This document shows positions 44,301 through 53,827 of a DNA stretch of 64,000 nt, piece by piece. The notes under the pieces were generated by a model. It saw nothing but the letters and a program-made list of their open reading frames with translations. It was not told the origin of the DNA and searched no databases. The stretch comes from Paenibacillus oenotherae (GTDB taxonomy: Bacteria > Bacillota > Bacilli > Paenibacillales > Paenibacillaceae): positions 1-64,000 of the forward strand of contig NZ_JAHZIJ010000012.1 of the NCBI RefSeq assembly GCF_019443105.1, given 5' to 3'. Made by a program: the position numbers and the translations under genes. Positions within the stretch are counted from its first letter, which is position 1, and every line of letters begins with the position of its first letter.

Positions 44301-45074
44301 ATGTGGAAGCTGCATTTGGATCAATCTAATCTGGCTCATCAACTGGCAAGGATGTCACTTTTGCCGCATCTTGCAATTATTACGGAATGGGATAATTCCG
44401 AAAGAGAACACTATTATTTGTTCTCTGCTCATCTGCAGCATGTGAATTTTCCGGGAGAATACAATCTGGCGAAATATAAATTTGAAGTGCTCCTCCTTAT
44501 TCTAAACGCTGCGCTCAGCTTGGACGGGGACAAGCATCAGCTGCACGGCTCGGATATTCTATACACCTACCCTAACGGGGTAAGCCAAACTCATTATGGA
44601 CATCAGGATCCAATGCTTCACATTGAACAGCTTCAGAATCCATTTGTGACAGCGGCAAGCCTGCCTGATGAAAGGCCTGATAACCGGGTCAGCAGGATTA
44701 TCTCGTTAGCTCATGATGACGAACTGGTGAGGGAAGTCATTGTATTGTATGGATTATCACTGGGGGACTACCTTTACTTGCTGATTAATATATTCAAAAT
44801 TAGTGAGAATATTGAACATGATTTTAAGCAGATGCTTACTCATCCCAAGATGAATGCAGCTATTCAAAAGCGTATTGAAGATGAACTGAAAAAATTCCGG
44901 AATGGAACGACAATAAGGCATTACATGAATACGCGGGCCGGTTCGGGCTTGCAAGCCCGTCATGGCGCCAATACAACTGTTTTTAATAAAAGCAAACCTA
45001 CCGTGAATGAGATACTCAACGATGTTCAAAAGCTGATAAACGCTTGGCTGGATGCAAAGCTTGAGCTGGGCTGA
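44301..45074 (+). CDS. Hypothetical protein (257 aa)
   Basis: A 257-residue soluble protein. The N-terminal ~160 residues are mixed, and the C-terminal half is helical with charged segments. GAGAGGGAG lies about 8 bases before the ATG. No family, membrane segment or metal motif is recognised. It stands alone between the 143-aa gene and the ECF sigma gene. Confidence 0.5.
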   Translation: MWKLHLDQSNLAHQLARMSLLPHLAIITEWDNSEREHYYLFSAHLQHVNFPGEYNLAKYKFEVLLLILNAALSLDGDKHQLHGSDILYTYPNGVSQTHYGHQDPMLHIEQLQNPFVTAASLPDERPDNRVSRIISLAHDDELVREVIVLYGLSLGDYLYLLINIFKISENIEHDFKQMLTHPKMNAAIQKRIEDELKKFRNGTTIRHYMNTRAGSGLQARHGANTTVFNKSKPTVNEILNDVQKLINAWLDAKLELG

Positions 45075-45243
45075 CGGAAGAAAGTAAATATTGTAATTGA
45101 TGTATAAAAAATAAATACTTCATAGCTCAAACTAAAAACTACATGCTACTATCGTAGGAGCTTAGATTGAATAATAGAAATTTAATTTTCTAAGCATATA
45201 ATGAAGGTACCACCCTTCGGGGAGATCGTTAAGGGAGGCCGCG

Positions 45244-46206
45244 ATGAACGTGAACGAGACCGCATTTGACGAACCATTATTTGCAAGCTTGAAGCCGGGC
45301 TTAACCTCGTTCTGCTACCGAATGCTAGGCTCCATGGACGATGCGGACGATGCCGTTCAGGAGACGAGCATTCGGGTCTGGCAGAGCTGGAGCACGTTCA
45401 GACAGGAGTCCTCGTTCAAAACTTGGGTCTATCGGATTGCCTCCAATCTGTGCTTGGACAAGCTGAGACAATCCAAACGCCGCGCGCTTCCGGTTGACCT
45501 GTTCGACCCGGCCGTCGCCATCGTCGAGCCGCGCGACACGCTGCCGGACTCTGCCTGGATCTGGCCGTCTCCAGACTTTGGGGGCAATCCGGAGGATCGG
45601 CTCGTCCGCAGAGATACCCTTCAACTGTGCTTCATCGCTCTCCTGCAAACCTTGCCTCCGCGGCAGCGCGCGGTACTCGTTTTGAAGGATGTATTTGAAT
45701 GGTCCTCCAAGCAGATCGCGGAAACGTTGGCGATGTCGCCGGCAGCGGTGAACAGCGCCTTGCAAAGAGCCCGAGAAACGATGGACCGGGCGCAGCTTCG
45801 CTCGGATGAGCTCAGCAGCATGGACGTTCAACCGGAGCAGCAGCTGCTGTCCCGGTATGTGGAGGCCTTCGAGCAATTCGATATTGCTGCGCTCGTCGCG
45901 TTGTTCCACGAGGAAGGCTGCATGTCGATGCCGCCCTTCGAGATGTGGATCCGCGGCAAGGAGGATTTGTCCGCCTTCTATTCGCTTACTCGCTGGCATT
46001 GCGAAGGTTCGCGATTTGTGCCCATTACGGTGAATGGCGGTTATCCGGCGTTGGCGCAGTATATGCCGGACAAAGAGGGTTCTGGCCTGGTACCCTGGGG
46101 CATCCACGTCATCGAAACCAAAGAAAATCAAATCCTGCACGTTCAAAACTTCATTCATGCGCCATTATTTTCGCGATTTGGGCTGCCTGAGCGAATTGAC
46201 CGATGA
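45244..46206 (+). CDS. ECF sigma factor with SnoaL-like C-terminal domain
   Basis: A 320-residue sigma factor. Region 2 contains DDADDAVQETSIRVWQSW near residue 35. Region 4 includes LPPRQRAVLVLKDVFEWSSKQ near residue 140. After residue ~200 comes a ~115-residue SnoaL/NTF2-like domain (ALFHEEGCMSMPPFEMWIRG), as in ECF41/ECF56-type factors, where the extra domain regulates the sigma activity in cis. GGGAGGCCGCG precedes the ATG. An SRPBCC protein gene follows at 46283, a usual companion. The GC content is higher than in the element block. Confidence 0.87.
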   Translation: MNVNETAFDEPLFASLKPGLTSFCYRMLGSMDDADDAVQETSIRVWQSWSTFRQESSFKTWVYRIASNLCLDKLRQSKRRALPVDLFDPAVAIVEPRDTLPDSAWIWPSPDFGGNPEDRLVRRDTLQLCFIALLQTLPPRQRAVLVLKDVFEWSSKQIAETLAMSPAAVNSALQRARETMDRAQLRSDELSSMDVQPEQQLLSRYVEAFEQFDIAALVALFHEEGCMSMPPFEMWIRGKEDLSAFYSLTRWHCEGSRFVPITVNGGYPALAQYMPDKEGSGLVPWGIHVIETKENQILHVQNFIHAPLFSRFGLPERIDR

Positions 46207-46282
46207 ATTTCGTCATTGGCTTACGTCTATATTATTGAGAATAACCAAACGACGAATATCATGAGAGAGGTGTCTATTTAAA

Positions 46283-46708
46283 ATGGAAACGAATCAACCG
46301 ACGAAATTAACCGTGCAAGCCGTCATTCAAGCCCCTGTCGAGAAGGTATGGCGCTATTGGACCGAGCCGGATCACATCACGAAGTGGAATCAAGCATCCG
46401 AGGACTGGCATGCGCCGAGAGCCGAAAACGATCTGCGGGTCGGCGGCAAGTTTCTGACACGGATGGAAGCGAAGGATGGCAGCATGGGCTTTGATTTTGG
46501 CGGCGTCTACGATGTCGTGAATCGGCATGAGGCGATCGGCTACACCATGGAAGACGGAAGAAGAGTGGATATTGCTTTCGTCGATCAAGGCAATGAGACG
46601 AAGGTCATTGAAACGTTCGACGCGGAAAGCTCCAATCCCGTCGAGTTCCAGCAAGCAGGCTGGCAAGCGATCATGGACAATTTCAAAGCCTATACCGAAC
46701 AAAACTAA
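46283..46708 (+). CDS. SRPBCC/AHSA1-family protein
   Basis: A 141-residue START-like ligand-binding protein. IQAPVEKVWRYWTEPDHITKW near residue 13 and GGKFLTRMEAKDG near 54 are typical of AHSA1-type proteins. In bacteria this group is often encoded beside ECF41-type sigma factors, as here, 76 bases downstream. The ligand is unknown. ATG 46283 follows GAGAGGTGTC. Confidence 0.82.
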   Translation: METNQPTKLTVQAVIQAPVEKVWRYWTEPDHITKWNQASEDWHAPRAENDLRVGGKFLTRMEAKDGSMGFDFGGVYDVVNRHEAIGYTMEDGRRVDIAFVDQGNETKVIETFDAESSNPVEFQQAGWQAIMDNFKAYTEQN

Positions 46709-46720
46709 TCATCGCGAAGA

Positions 46721-46757
46721 AGACGCCGGGGAAGATGCCCGGCGTCTTTCTTTTTGA
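46721..46757 (+). terminator. Terminator after the SRPBCC gene
   Basis: AGACGCCGGG pairs with CCCGGCGTCT around 7 bases, followed by TTCTTTTTG. It separates this gene from the convergent VOC gene. Confidence 0.88.
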
Positions 46758-46787
46758 ACCCTTGTACGAGCGTGCTCTCCGTTAGCC

Positions 46788-47204
46788 TTAACCTTGTGCC
46801 GCATCCATGTTCATGTAGTTAATGGCCCACAGATGACCGTCCAAGTCCACGAAGCCCCAATGATACATGAACCCATGATCTTCAGGTTCAGCGTGCAATT
46901 TCCCGCCCAAGGAGACCGCGGTATTCACGATTTCATCGACCTTTTCCCGGCTCTCGAAGGCCAATGCGATCGTCATCTGCGCATACTTGCTCGTATCGAC
47001 GGATTCCTTCTCCGTGAGCGTATTAAAGAATGCTTGATTGATCAGCATGACCTGCAGGTTGCCTCCGATCACGATGGCTACCGAATTCTCGTTCTCGGGG
47101 AATTGCGGGTTGAGCTCGAATCCGAGTCTGGTGAAGAACGCTTTCGATTGTTCTACGTTTTTTACAGGCAGGTTGAAGCTCGTGAATGCGGATGTTAATG
47201 CCAT
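46788..47204 (-). CDS. VOC-family (glyoxalase/bleomycin resistance-like) protein
   Basis: A 138-residue vicinal oxygen chelate protein with two beta-alpha-beta-beta-beta modules. FTSFNLPVKNVEQSKAFFTRLG opens it, and the second half ends GFVDLDGHLWAINYM, with the metal-ligand-type glutamate position replaced by Asn or Ala. It may bind metal or a small drug, or be catalytically silent. ATG 47204 has AGAGGTG upstream; a TTG two codons earlier is possible. Confidence 0.82.
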   Translation of the reverse strand: MALTSAFTSFNLPVKNVEQSKAFFTRLGFELNPQFPENENSVAIVIGGNLQVMLINQAFFNTLTEKESVDTSKYAQMTIALAFESREKVDEIVNTAVSLGGKLHAEPEDHGFMYHWGFVDLDGHLWAINYMNMDAAQG

Positions 47205-47379
47205 TTTCAAAACACCTCTTCATCAAATTAGTTTGTATTCATTGATGCCTTCATTTATATAGACGACAGCCGATCCGGGAATTCATCGGTGTCATGGATT
47301 CGGAAGTGTAAATTTTGAAAAATTCGACCTCAACTCAGTCCCTAAATGTTACTTTCAAAACAGGCTTTAAGCAAGAAGC

Positions 47380-47663
47380 GGCGGAGGCGCTGGCTGCAAA
47401 ACTCGTGCAGGCTGTTTAACGAAAAAGGCGAAGCGAATTCCAAGCCGTTGACGACTGAGGAAGTTATCGAGGCTATGGACAGCAAAGGCAGAACGCATCT
47501 GCCATTCCAACAATGACGGATCAAATCGGGACTGTCAAAAGAAGAGATCGCCTATCTTAGCGAGCACCGCGACGAGTATCCGGACATGGAGATCGTGGAG
47601 GAGCGCATCCGCCAGTACAGTCCCGACCGGGTCGTAGTTCAATTGGTCGGCTATAAATTCTGA
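47380..47663 (+). pseudogene. Penicillin-binding protein remnant
   Basis: The frame RLFNEKGEANSKPLTTEEV, a stop codon at 47516, then GLSKEEIAYLSEHRDEYPDM and EERIRQYSPDRVVVQLVGYKF matches the pedestal/dimerisation region of class B penicillin-binding proteins. Both ends are cut off. It is a fossil, with no start codon or intact domain. Confidence 0.6.
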
Positions 47664-47762
47664 AAATAAGAATTTCGATGGATATACAATCGGAAAGGGG
47701 GTTGCTATTTCTTTCGTGTTTAATCATGTATATTGATAATTAACAGAATCAAATGATTAGGA

Positions 47763-48563
47763 ATGAGGAATTCGCTAATGAGAAGCAGAGTATTCATGAA
47801 TATAAATTACTTTCTGCTATTATTTTGGTTAGGTATCATTTATCTATCCTATTCTCATCCTTACTACGCTTTTCTTTTTAGCGCAATATACGTATTTTTA
47901 ATTTTTTATTTCCTGGTATTTGCCGTCTATTTACTATTCTCTGCGGAATCGAAACAAAAGTTAATATCGATCGTTTTCTTTCTACCTTTCGCTATTTTTA
48001 TTATTTTGCCGCATCTCCAAGACGAATTTCGATTAATCACATCTATACCGGATGACAAATTGATTAAAGAATACATTAAGAGCGAGCATGTCGGAAGTGT
48101 AGAAATTTTAGATACATCAATTTCAATTGCGGATTACGATTCCGTCAATAAGAATTTAAACCTAAAGTTGAAAATCATGCCAGATGTTTTCATAATGGAC
48201 CAGTCAAATCTTTCTAACGAGCGTCAAAGTGTTCCTGTAACTTCGGCAAAAATGATGATGAATGAGATGTATCTCAATTTCATCGAGCTGCCGAAAAATG
48301 TTTCCAAAGTGACCAAAATCCCCAATACGATAACGGCGTATGGATACTGGGGAGATGAATTAATAATGAAGGCAACCTTTCAAAAAAACAGAAATAAGTA
48401 TAAGTTAGTCCAACCATATCCTTTCGTTTCTTTGTTAGGTTCAGTAAATAACTTGCAATTACAATTTGAGCTCGATAATAGAAAGGGAAGTATCGATCTA
48501 GCTGTTGATCATTTTCCGAAGACCAACTTTCATTTCAATTTGGTCAAAGAGAATCTAAAGTAA
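47763..48563 (+). CDS. Hypothetical membrane protein (266 aa)
   Basis: Three hydrophobic segments in the first ~90 residues (near 12-30, 33-58 and 68-84) are followed by a soluble domain of ~175 residues, probably outside the membrane and strand-rich. I do not recognise the family. The start may be ATG 47763 (TTAGGA) or ATG 47778 (GAGGAATTCGCTA). It is strongly AT-rich compared with the VOC gene. Confidence 0.55.
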   Translation: MRNSLMRSRVFMNINYFLLLFWLGIIYLSYSHPYYAFLFSAIYVFLIFYFLVFAVYLLFSAESKQKLISIVFFLPFAIFIILPHLQDEFRLITSIPDDKLIKEYIKSEHVGSVEILDTSISIADYDSVNKNLNLKLKIMPDVFIMDQSNLSNERQSVPVTSAKMMMNEMYLNFIELPKNVSKVTKIPNTITAYGYWGDELIMKATFQKNRNKYKLVQPYPFVSLLGSVNNLQLQFELDNRKGSIDLAVDHFPKTNFHFNLVKENLK

Positions 48564-48725
48564 AAAGGAAATATATTTAATGCTGAGAAGAAATTTTTTA
48601 TATTACAACACCTACTGAATGGGCAGGCAGGTGATGAGCTTCTTTATACGTCATTGGAAAGAACTACACTTATTCTGATGAGAATCCGAGTATTAATTTG
48701 CCCCGAGAACTACTATTCTCATATT

Positions 48726-49415
48726 TTAACTCCGTGTTCTGATGTGGCTCTCGACAGGATTGAACCCTCTGACTATCAGAAATATAGCAAAAATCAGTTC
48801 GAATAAAGCGGTTGGCGTATTTAAAATAAAGTAAACTGGATTCGTTAATGTTATGACGTTCAACATCAAAATTACCGTAGCCGCAAGAGTGAATGAAGAA
48901 CCAACAATCCCCCATATCGATAACCATCTTGGGACGAGTCTTATTTTATACAAGCAATAATAAAGGATCAAGCCGCCAATACTCCATGGCAATATCATTC
49001 CTATATGATTCAGAATATCTCTACCTCGTCTAAGCAATTCAGCTATGATTTCAAAATGCGCTGAGTCCATTTGGCTTGCAGAAGCATGACCTTGACTCAA
49101 CCATAATAAAAGTAAAAGAGAACCTATACCGACAAAAAGAAATGCTGCTCCAATCATCCTGAAACCGAAATATCCCGCAGCTAGACTTTTATTGTATTCT
49201 TTAATTATGGGATATAATAATGCGGTTATTATGACATACACGACGGACATTGCTGCTTGGGAGAATATGGCGACATAAACTTGCATTTCGATCTCTGACA
49301 ATTTACTAAGGTAATCTGGATGTTCTAATGCCGGAACAGAGCTAAGTATTCCAAATACAAAACTGAATATTAACAGTATCCCAAGAAAGATTGCAGTTCT
49401 TCTGTTTGAATTCAT
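48726..49415 (-). CDS. DUF4386 membrane protein
   Basis: A 229-residue protein with about six hydrophobic segments and the DUF4386 layout: a polar N-terminus with RRTAIFLGIL, a middle loop, and the final ALFELIFAIFLIVRGFNP. It is a paralogue of the next gene upstream, with which it shares WLS.WG and RGFNP/KGFNP motifs. The function of the family is unknown. It is the last gene of a leftward operon with an XRE regulator. Confidence 0.72.
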   Translation of the reverse strand: MNSNRRTAIFLGILLIFSFVFGILSSVPALEHPDYLSKLSEIEMQVYVAIFSQAAMSVVYVIITALLYPIIKEYNKSLAAGYFGFRMIGAAFLFVGIGSLLLLLWLSQGHASASQMDSAHFEIIAELLRRGRDILNHIGMILPWSIGGLILYYCLYKIRLVPRWLSIWGIVGSSFTLAATVILMLNVITLTNPVYFILNTPTALFELIFAIFLIVRGFNPVESHIRTRS

Positions 49416-49430
49416 GATAATTCACTCCCT

Positions 49431-50096
49431 CTATATATTGACTTTAGATGGATTGAATCCTTTTATTATTAGCCACACCGCCATAAACATTTCCTGTAAA
49501 GCAAGCGGCAGCAAGACAAAAGCAGATACGGTTCCAAACAAGGCAAATACTCCTGTCACCAAGTAAATTATGCTTGCAATAAAACCCCAACCCGAAAGCC
49601 ATTGGGGGATTAGCTTGGAACGGTACAATAAGTAATAAAACATCAAGGCGCCAATACTAAATATAATCATTGTAAAGGAATGAATCTGTTCACCTGAATT
49701 CGATAACAAATGGCTTATGCTCTGAAAACTGCTGCTGTCGGAAGAAACGGTATGCACATATTCCTTGCTGACTACCACGAGCAGCAGCCAAATGGCGGAA
49801 ATAATATAAACAACAGTCTCAAGTGCTCCCCTGAAAATAACATATCCAAGAGCCAAAGCTTCATTAACCTTTTTTACAATTGGATAGACGATGACCGCAA
49901 CCAATGCCAGTGAAATACCCATGATCAAAATAAAGAGCGTTCCGAGTTTAACTTGATTTACATTTGCTGAAACTTCCATAAGTACATTCGTACTCCCAGC
50001 TATTGGCCCAGTAAATACAACACTTAGTATTCCTGCAACGGTGCCAATGATATATAACACGCCAACAAGTCTAGCAATTGAGTTGTAATTATTCAT
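49431..50096 (-). CDS. DUF4386 membrane protein
   Basis: A 221-residue protein with about six hydrophobic segments. [22 protein letters not shown] opens it, and [21 protein letters not shown] ends it, both typical of DUF4386. It overlaps the XRE gene start region by 8 bases and is followed 15 bases later by its paralogue. The tandem pair probably arose by duplication. Confidence 0.72.
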   Translation of the reverse strand: MNNYNSIARLVGVLYIIGTVAGILSVVFTGPIAGSTNVLMEVSANVNQVKLGTLFILIMGISLALVAVIVYPIVKKVNEALALGYVIFRGALETVVYIISAIWLLLVVVSKEYVHTVSSDSSSFQSISHLLSNSGEQIHSFTMIIFSIGALMFYYLLYRSKLIPQWLSGWGFIASIIYLVTGVFALFGTVSAFVLLPLALQEMFMAVWLIIKGFNPSKVNI

Positions 50097-50343
50097 TTGT
50101 ATCCTTCTTTCTCGTTATTTCCTCTTCCCTTTTTTCATAATCAAATACTTCTCCGATCTTAACACCAAATGCTTCAGCGATCTTGAATGCAAGCTCCAAA
50201 GAAGGAGAATATTTTCCCGCTTCAGTGGCAATGATAGTCTGTCTTGAGACTCCTACTTTTTCAGCAAGCTGCTGCTGAGTCATTTCATTGGCGAAGAAAC
50301 GCAGTCTTCGGATGTTGTTCGTAATATGAAGCTTCTTAGCCAT
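50089..50343 (-). CDS. XRE-family helix-turn-helix regulator
   Basis: An 84-residue DNA-binding protein consisting almost only of the HTH domain: [27 protein letters not shown] around residues 9-37. It probably controls its own operon, which carries the membrane proteins on both sides. It overlaps the next gene by 8 bases and ends a 6-base spacer after the membrane gene. Confidence 0.85.
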   Translation of the reverse strand: MAKKLHITNNIRRLRFFANEMTQQQLAEKVGVSRQTIIATEAGKYSPSLELAFKIAEAFGVKIGEVFDYEKREEEITRKKDTNE

Positions 50344-50349
50344 TGGTTA

Positions 50350-50847
50350 CTATACTCCCTTTCTGTAATAGTAAAGCTGAACCACGCCTCCAAGGAGCGA
50401 GGCTGCATAGAAGGATACAAACATGATGTTCAGCATGACTGCACTTGAATCGTGTATTACCTGCGACACAAGAGCGGTGATAAATCCAATGGCTACAATT
50501 ATGAAGCCGATTCTCGCGGATTTGAGTTCAATTAACTTATCCATTTCATCGGCAACCATCTCTGATTCAATGGTTTTCTCAATTTCTTTACCATCACATT
50601 CGCCTTTGCGTATTTTTTCCTGTACAGCAACCCCGACAGAAAGTAAAATATGAAAAATAATTTGAATAACAATGGCAGCGACGATTCCTATGCCGACAAA
50701 CATGAGCATAGCACCTGCCCAAAATTTCATATCATCTGGGGCAATTGCACCCGACTGAACCCTCCCGTATGCGTAGGTACTGTATGCTCCCAAAATTAAT
50801 ATCGCTGTGATCATTGAAACTAAAGATCTCAGTCCTTGATATGACAT
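50350..50847 (-). CDS. Hypothetical membrane protein
   Basis: A 165-residue protein with four hydrophobic segments (two in the first ~70 residues, two after ~105) and an acidic cytoplasmic loop between them. It is the first gene of the leftward operon with XRE and DUF4386 genes. AAGGAG lies 8 bases before ATG 50847; a GTG three codons earlier is less likely. Resembles the membrane partner usually found beside such XRE regulators in Bacilli, function unknown. Confidence 0.65.
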   Translation of the reverse strand: MSYQGLRSLVSMITAILILGAYSTYAYGRVQSGAIAPDDMKFWAGAMLMFVGIGIVAAIVIQIIFHILLSVGVAVQEKIRKGECDGKEIEKTIESEMVADEMDKLIELKSARIGFIIVAIGFITALVSQVIHDSSAVMLNIMFVSFYAASLLGGVVQLYYYRKGV

Positions 50848-50887
50848 ATCCAGCACTCCTTGTAATGGATGTAGTAAATTATATACA

Positions 50888-50917
50888 TAAAGTATAGTAT
50901 TATATTCATCATGTCAA
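50888..50917 (-). promoter_or_regulatory. Promoter of the XRE/DUF4386 operon
   Basis: On the - strand, TTGACA (complement of 50912-50917) is followed after 17 bases by TACTTT, about 45 bases before the membrane gene start. The region is AT-rich. Confidence 0.55.
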
Positions 50918-51049
50918 ATATTTTTTACACAAAGAGCTTTCGGTCAGGATGAATACATCGATGCAAATATTTTCTGGGTACCGAAGGACGCTAGTTAAAG
51001 GAACGTGTACAAAGGAGGGGAGTGCACGTATCAAATATTGGAGGTGTGA

Positions 51050-51808
51050 GTGTTGAACATATCCGTTTGTATCGACGCCGTATTGCGTGGCCGTCCTTTA
51101 GGCGAGAGCTTGGAGGCCATTCATTCTATTGGTATCGATACCTTTGAGTTTTGGAGTTGGTGGGACAAGGACTTGAATGTGATCAAGGCAAAGAAGGAAG
51201 AACTCGGTTTGAATGTCCTTGCATTTTGCACAAAGTTTGTGAGTCTGGTGGATCCCTCCGCCCGGAACGCTTATATCCAAGGCCTGGAGGAGTCGATTGA
51301 AGCGGCGCAATTTTTAGGCTGTCCTTCTCTGATTACACAGACGGGGAATGATAACGGTTATCCCCGGGAGGTTCAAAGAAAGTGCATCATAGATGGTCTT
51401 AAGGCATGCGTCCCCCTCTTGGAAAAGACCGGAATTTCGCTCTTGGTGGAACCGCTCAACGTGCTTATTGATCATCCGGGCCACTTCTTGTCGCGTTCTT
51501 CCGAGGCTTTCTCAATTATCGAGGAGGTGGGGAGTCCTAACGTAAAGCTTTTGTTTGATATCTATCATCAGCAAGTAACGGAAGGGAATTTAATTCCAAA
51601 TATAACAGAAAACTTGAAGTTGATCGGTCACTTTCATGCTGCTGGACATCCAGGCAGAAGTGAGCTGGATTCGGGTGAGCTCTATTATCCGGCTATATGC
51701 CAAGCGATAGAAGATGCGGGTTACAACGGTTATATGGGTCTGGAATATTTTCCGAAGGATGAACCGCTAGAGGGGATGAAATACGCGCTTGGCATGAAAG
51801 GGTTTTAA
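51050..51808 (+). CDS. Hydroxypyruvate isomerase-like TIM barrel protein
   Basis: A 252-residue sugar isomerase/epimerase of the xylose isomerase-like superfamily. NISVCIDAV opens the first strand. LLVEPLNVLIDHPGHFL near residue 131 and FDIYHQQVTEGN near 178 carry Glu, Asp and His ligands for the metal, as in hydroxypyruvate isomerase (Hyi) and related tagatose/ribulose epimerases. The final catalytic Glu is in GLEYFP. GTG 51050 or TTG 51053 is the start, after TTGGAGGTG. It probably acts on a sugar taken up by the neighbouring transporters. Confidence 0.83.
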   Translation: MLNISVCIDAVLRGRPLGESLEAIHSIGIDTFEFWSWWDKDLNVIKAKKEELGLNVLAFCTKFVSLVDPSARNAYIQGLEESIEAAQFLGCPSLITQTGNDNGYPREVQRKCIIDGLKACVPLLEKTGISLLVEPLNVLIDHPGHFLSRSSEAFSIIEEVGSPNVKLLFDIYHQQVTEGNLIPNITENLKLIGHFHAAGHPGRSELDSGELYYPAICQAIEDAGYNGYMGLEYFPKDEPLEGMKYALGMKGF

Positions 51809-51855
51809 TGACAGACCGATTCAGTGGGTTACCCATTCGGTACGCCCCGCTTTGC

Positions 51856-51901
51856 AGAGGATGCGAATGCATGAAGATCATGCGCTCGCATCCTCTTTTA
51901 G
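51856..51901 (+). terminator. Terminator after the isomerase gene
   Basis: AGAGGATGCGA pairs with TCGCATCCTCT around a loop holding a second short stem (GCATG/CATGC), followed by TTTTAG. Confidence 0.85.
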
Positions 51902-52036
51902 TCATGTCGAGATTTTGATTAAGAAAACGGACATTCATCTTAAAAAACTGCCTGTAAGCAGCCGTTCCCAGGTGATAAATTTAAATATTATCCCCTTCCT
52001 GCCAATTATAAATCCGACATTAAGGTGTGAGAACAA

Positions 52037-53827
52037 ATGCGATGGTTTCCAAACGATGCAATGAAAAGAAGCATTTTTGTCAAATTTGTGTTTTCCTTCG
52101 TGTTGGTTGGATTAATGCCGCTCATTGTTCTAGGTTATTTTCTTATGAGTGCTTATTTTTCTCAATCTCAGCGCTTCAATATCAATAATCTGGAACAGAT
52201 GACGCTTTATATCGCCAAAAATTCGAGCCAAATTTTGACCGACTATAACGAAATATCCAAGATGATGTACGACGTGAACTGGTATGATCGCCTCAGCCAA
52301 GCGGCCAGAGGCAATCATAATCATATCATTGATAACTGGCTCGTATTTGCCCTTAGTTCAGACCCTTATATTGAAAACGCTTACTTTATTCCGCAATCCA
52401 GCATGGAGATTATGTACCGGTCCCGCCGGGCCAAACCATTTGTACCCAGTCAATTTCCCTATAACGAGTTGACCTCGGGACTTGAAGCAGCTCCCAAAGG
52501 CTTGTACCAGTATCCTGCTCATCAGGAAAGCTATTTCGTTAGCTCCAAACGGCAAGTAATGACTTTCTCCCGAAACTTGCTTGATAAATCTACATTGTTG
52601 AACGAGCATCCGACTGTTCTGGGCACCTTTATTTATGACGTCAGCGTCGACAACTTCAATGAAATTTGCGCGGAACTGCATCTAAATCCGGATGATGAGA
52701 TTATGATCCTTAGCGACAGCAATATCGTCAACTACAGCAATAATGAGCAGCGGATCGGCACATTAGTTTCGATCGCGGAGGAGCGTTCCGCCGCAGAGAA
52801 GGGAAACAGGCATCTGATCACGATGGATATTGCGGGCACCGATCAGAAGCTGGTCGGAAGTTATGCAAGCACAGGCTTTCTGGCCACAATTGAACCATTC
52901 AAGATTTTGGTGATCCTTACAGCGACGAGCTGCATGTTGTTTTTATTGCTGCTTGCGATCGTATTCTCGCGCAGGTTCTCCCGTCCGATTCGAGAGATCA
53001 TCAAACAAATGAGAAAGATGGAGTCAGGCGATTTCGATGTCATCCTTCCTGTTAAGTCGCAGGATGAGCTCGGTCTGCTTACCCGTGGAATGAATCGGTT
53101 GGCGGACCAGTTGAACCGGTTTATAGAAGAGGCATACGTTGCGGAGCTAAGGCAGAAGCAGTCTGAGCTAAACGCGCTCAAAAGCCAGATCCGTCCGCAC
53201 TACCTGTACAATACACTCGAAGTCATCCGGATGAGTGCTGTAAGCCATGGGGCGATGCGAGTGGCTGACATGATCCACGTGTTGTCCAATCAGCTGCAAT
53301 ATGTGCTTGATTACGGAGAAAGCATGGTGACGCTGGAGGAAGAGATTGCGAATGTCAGTAATTATTTCGAGCTGATTCAAGTTCGCTTTGAGGAGCGGGT
53401 TGGATTGCAGATTCATAGGGATCCCGATGTCTCCATGAATTGGGGTGTCCCCAAGCTGTCTATACAACCTTTGGTAGAGAACGCCGTCTTGCACGGCATT
53501 CTGAAGAAGCGGGAAGGTGGACTAATCAGTCTGGAAATCAAGGCTGAGGAAGGAAACTTACTGTCAATCCGGATTATAGACGATGGCATCGGCATGGACA
53601 GCAAGAAGCTCAAGTCGCTAAGAGAAAGGCTGGAACAAGGGACAGAACGGGGAGAGGGGAAGGGGACCAGTATCGGTCTCAAAAATGTGCACGACCGCAT
53701 TCAATCCTTGTTCGGTAGCGATTCCGGTATTCACCTTGAAAGCATTCCTGCCAGGGGAACCTCCGTCCAGATTAGAATTCCGATAATAAGGGAGATTGAT
53801 CGTTATGCTAAGCGTATTTCTGGCTGA
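52037..53827 (+). CDS. YesM-type sensor histidine kinase
   Basis: A 596-residue kinase. Two membrane segments (near residues 15-37 and ~280-302) enclose an extracellular sensing domain, and a HAMP linker follows to ~360. The His_kinase domain has the phospho-acceptor in RPHYLYNTLEVIRMSAV near residue 393. The HATPase has N, G1 and G2 boxes PLVENAVLHG, IIDDGIGMD and GTSIGLKNVHDR. This family senses carbohydrates or cell-wall stress and pairs with YesN-type regulators, here overlapping by 23 bases. Confidence 0.92.
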   Translation: MRWFPNDAMKRSIFVKFVFSFVLVGLMPLIVLGYFLMSAYFSQSQRFNINNLEQMTLYIAKNSSQILTDYNEISKMMYDVNWYDRLSQAARGNHNHIIDNWLVFALSSDPYIENAYFIPQSSMEIMYRSRRAKPFVPSQFPYNELTSGLEAAPKGLYQYPAHQESYFVSSKRQVMTFSRNLLDKSTLLNEHPTVLGTFIYDVSVDNFNEICAELHLNPDDEIMILSDSNIVNYSNNEQRIGTLVSIAEERSAAEKGNRHLITMDIAGTDQKLVGSYASTGFLATIEPFKILVILTATSCMLFLLLLAIVFSRRFSRPIREIIKQMRKMESGDFDVILPVKSQDELGLLTRGMNRLADQLNRFIEEAYVAELRQKQSELNALKSQIRPHYLYNTLEVIRMSAVSHGAMRVADMIHVLSNQLQYVLDYGESMVTLEEEIANVSNYFELIQVRFEERVGLQIHRDPDVSMNWGVPKLSIQPLVENAVLHGILKKREGGLISLEIKAEEGNLLSIRIIDDGIGMDSKKLKSLRERLEQGTERGEGKGTSIGLKNVHDRIQSLFGSDSGIHLESIPARGTSVQIRIPIIREIDRYAKRISG

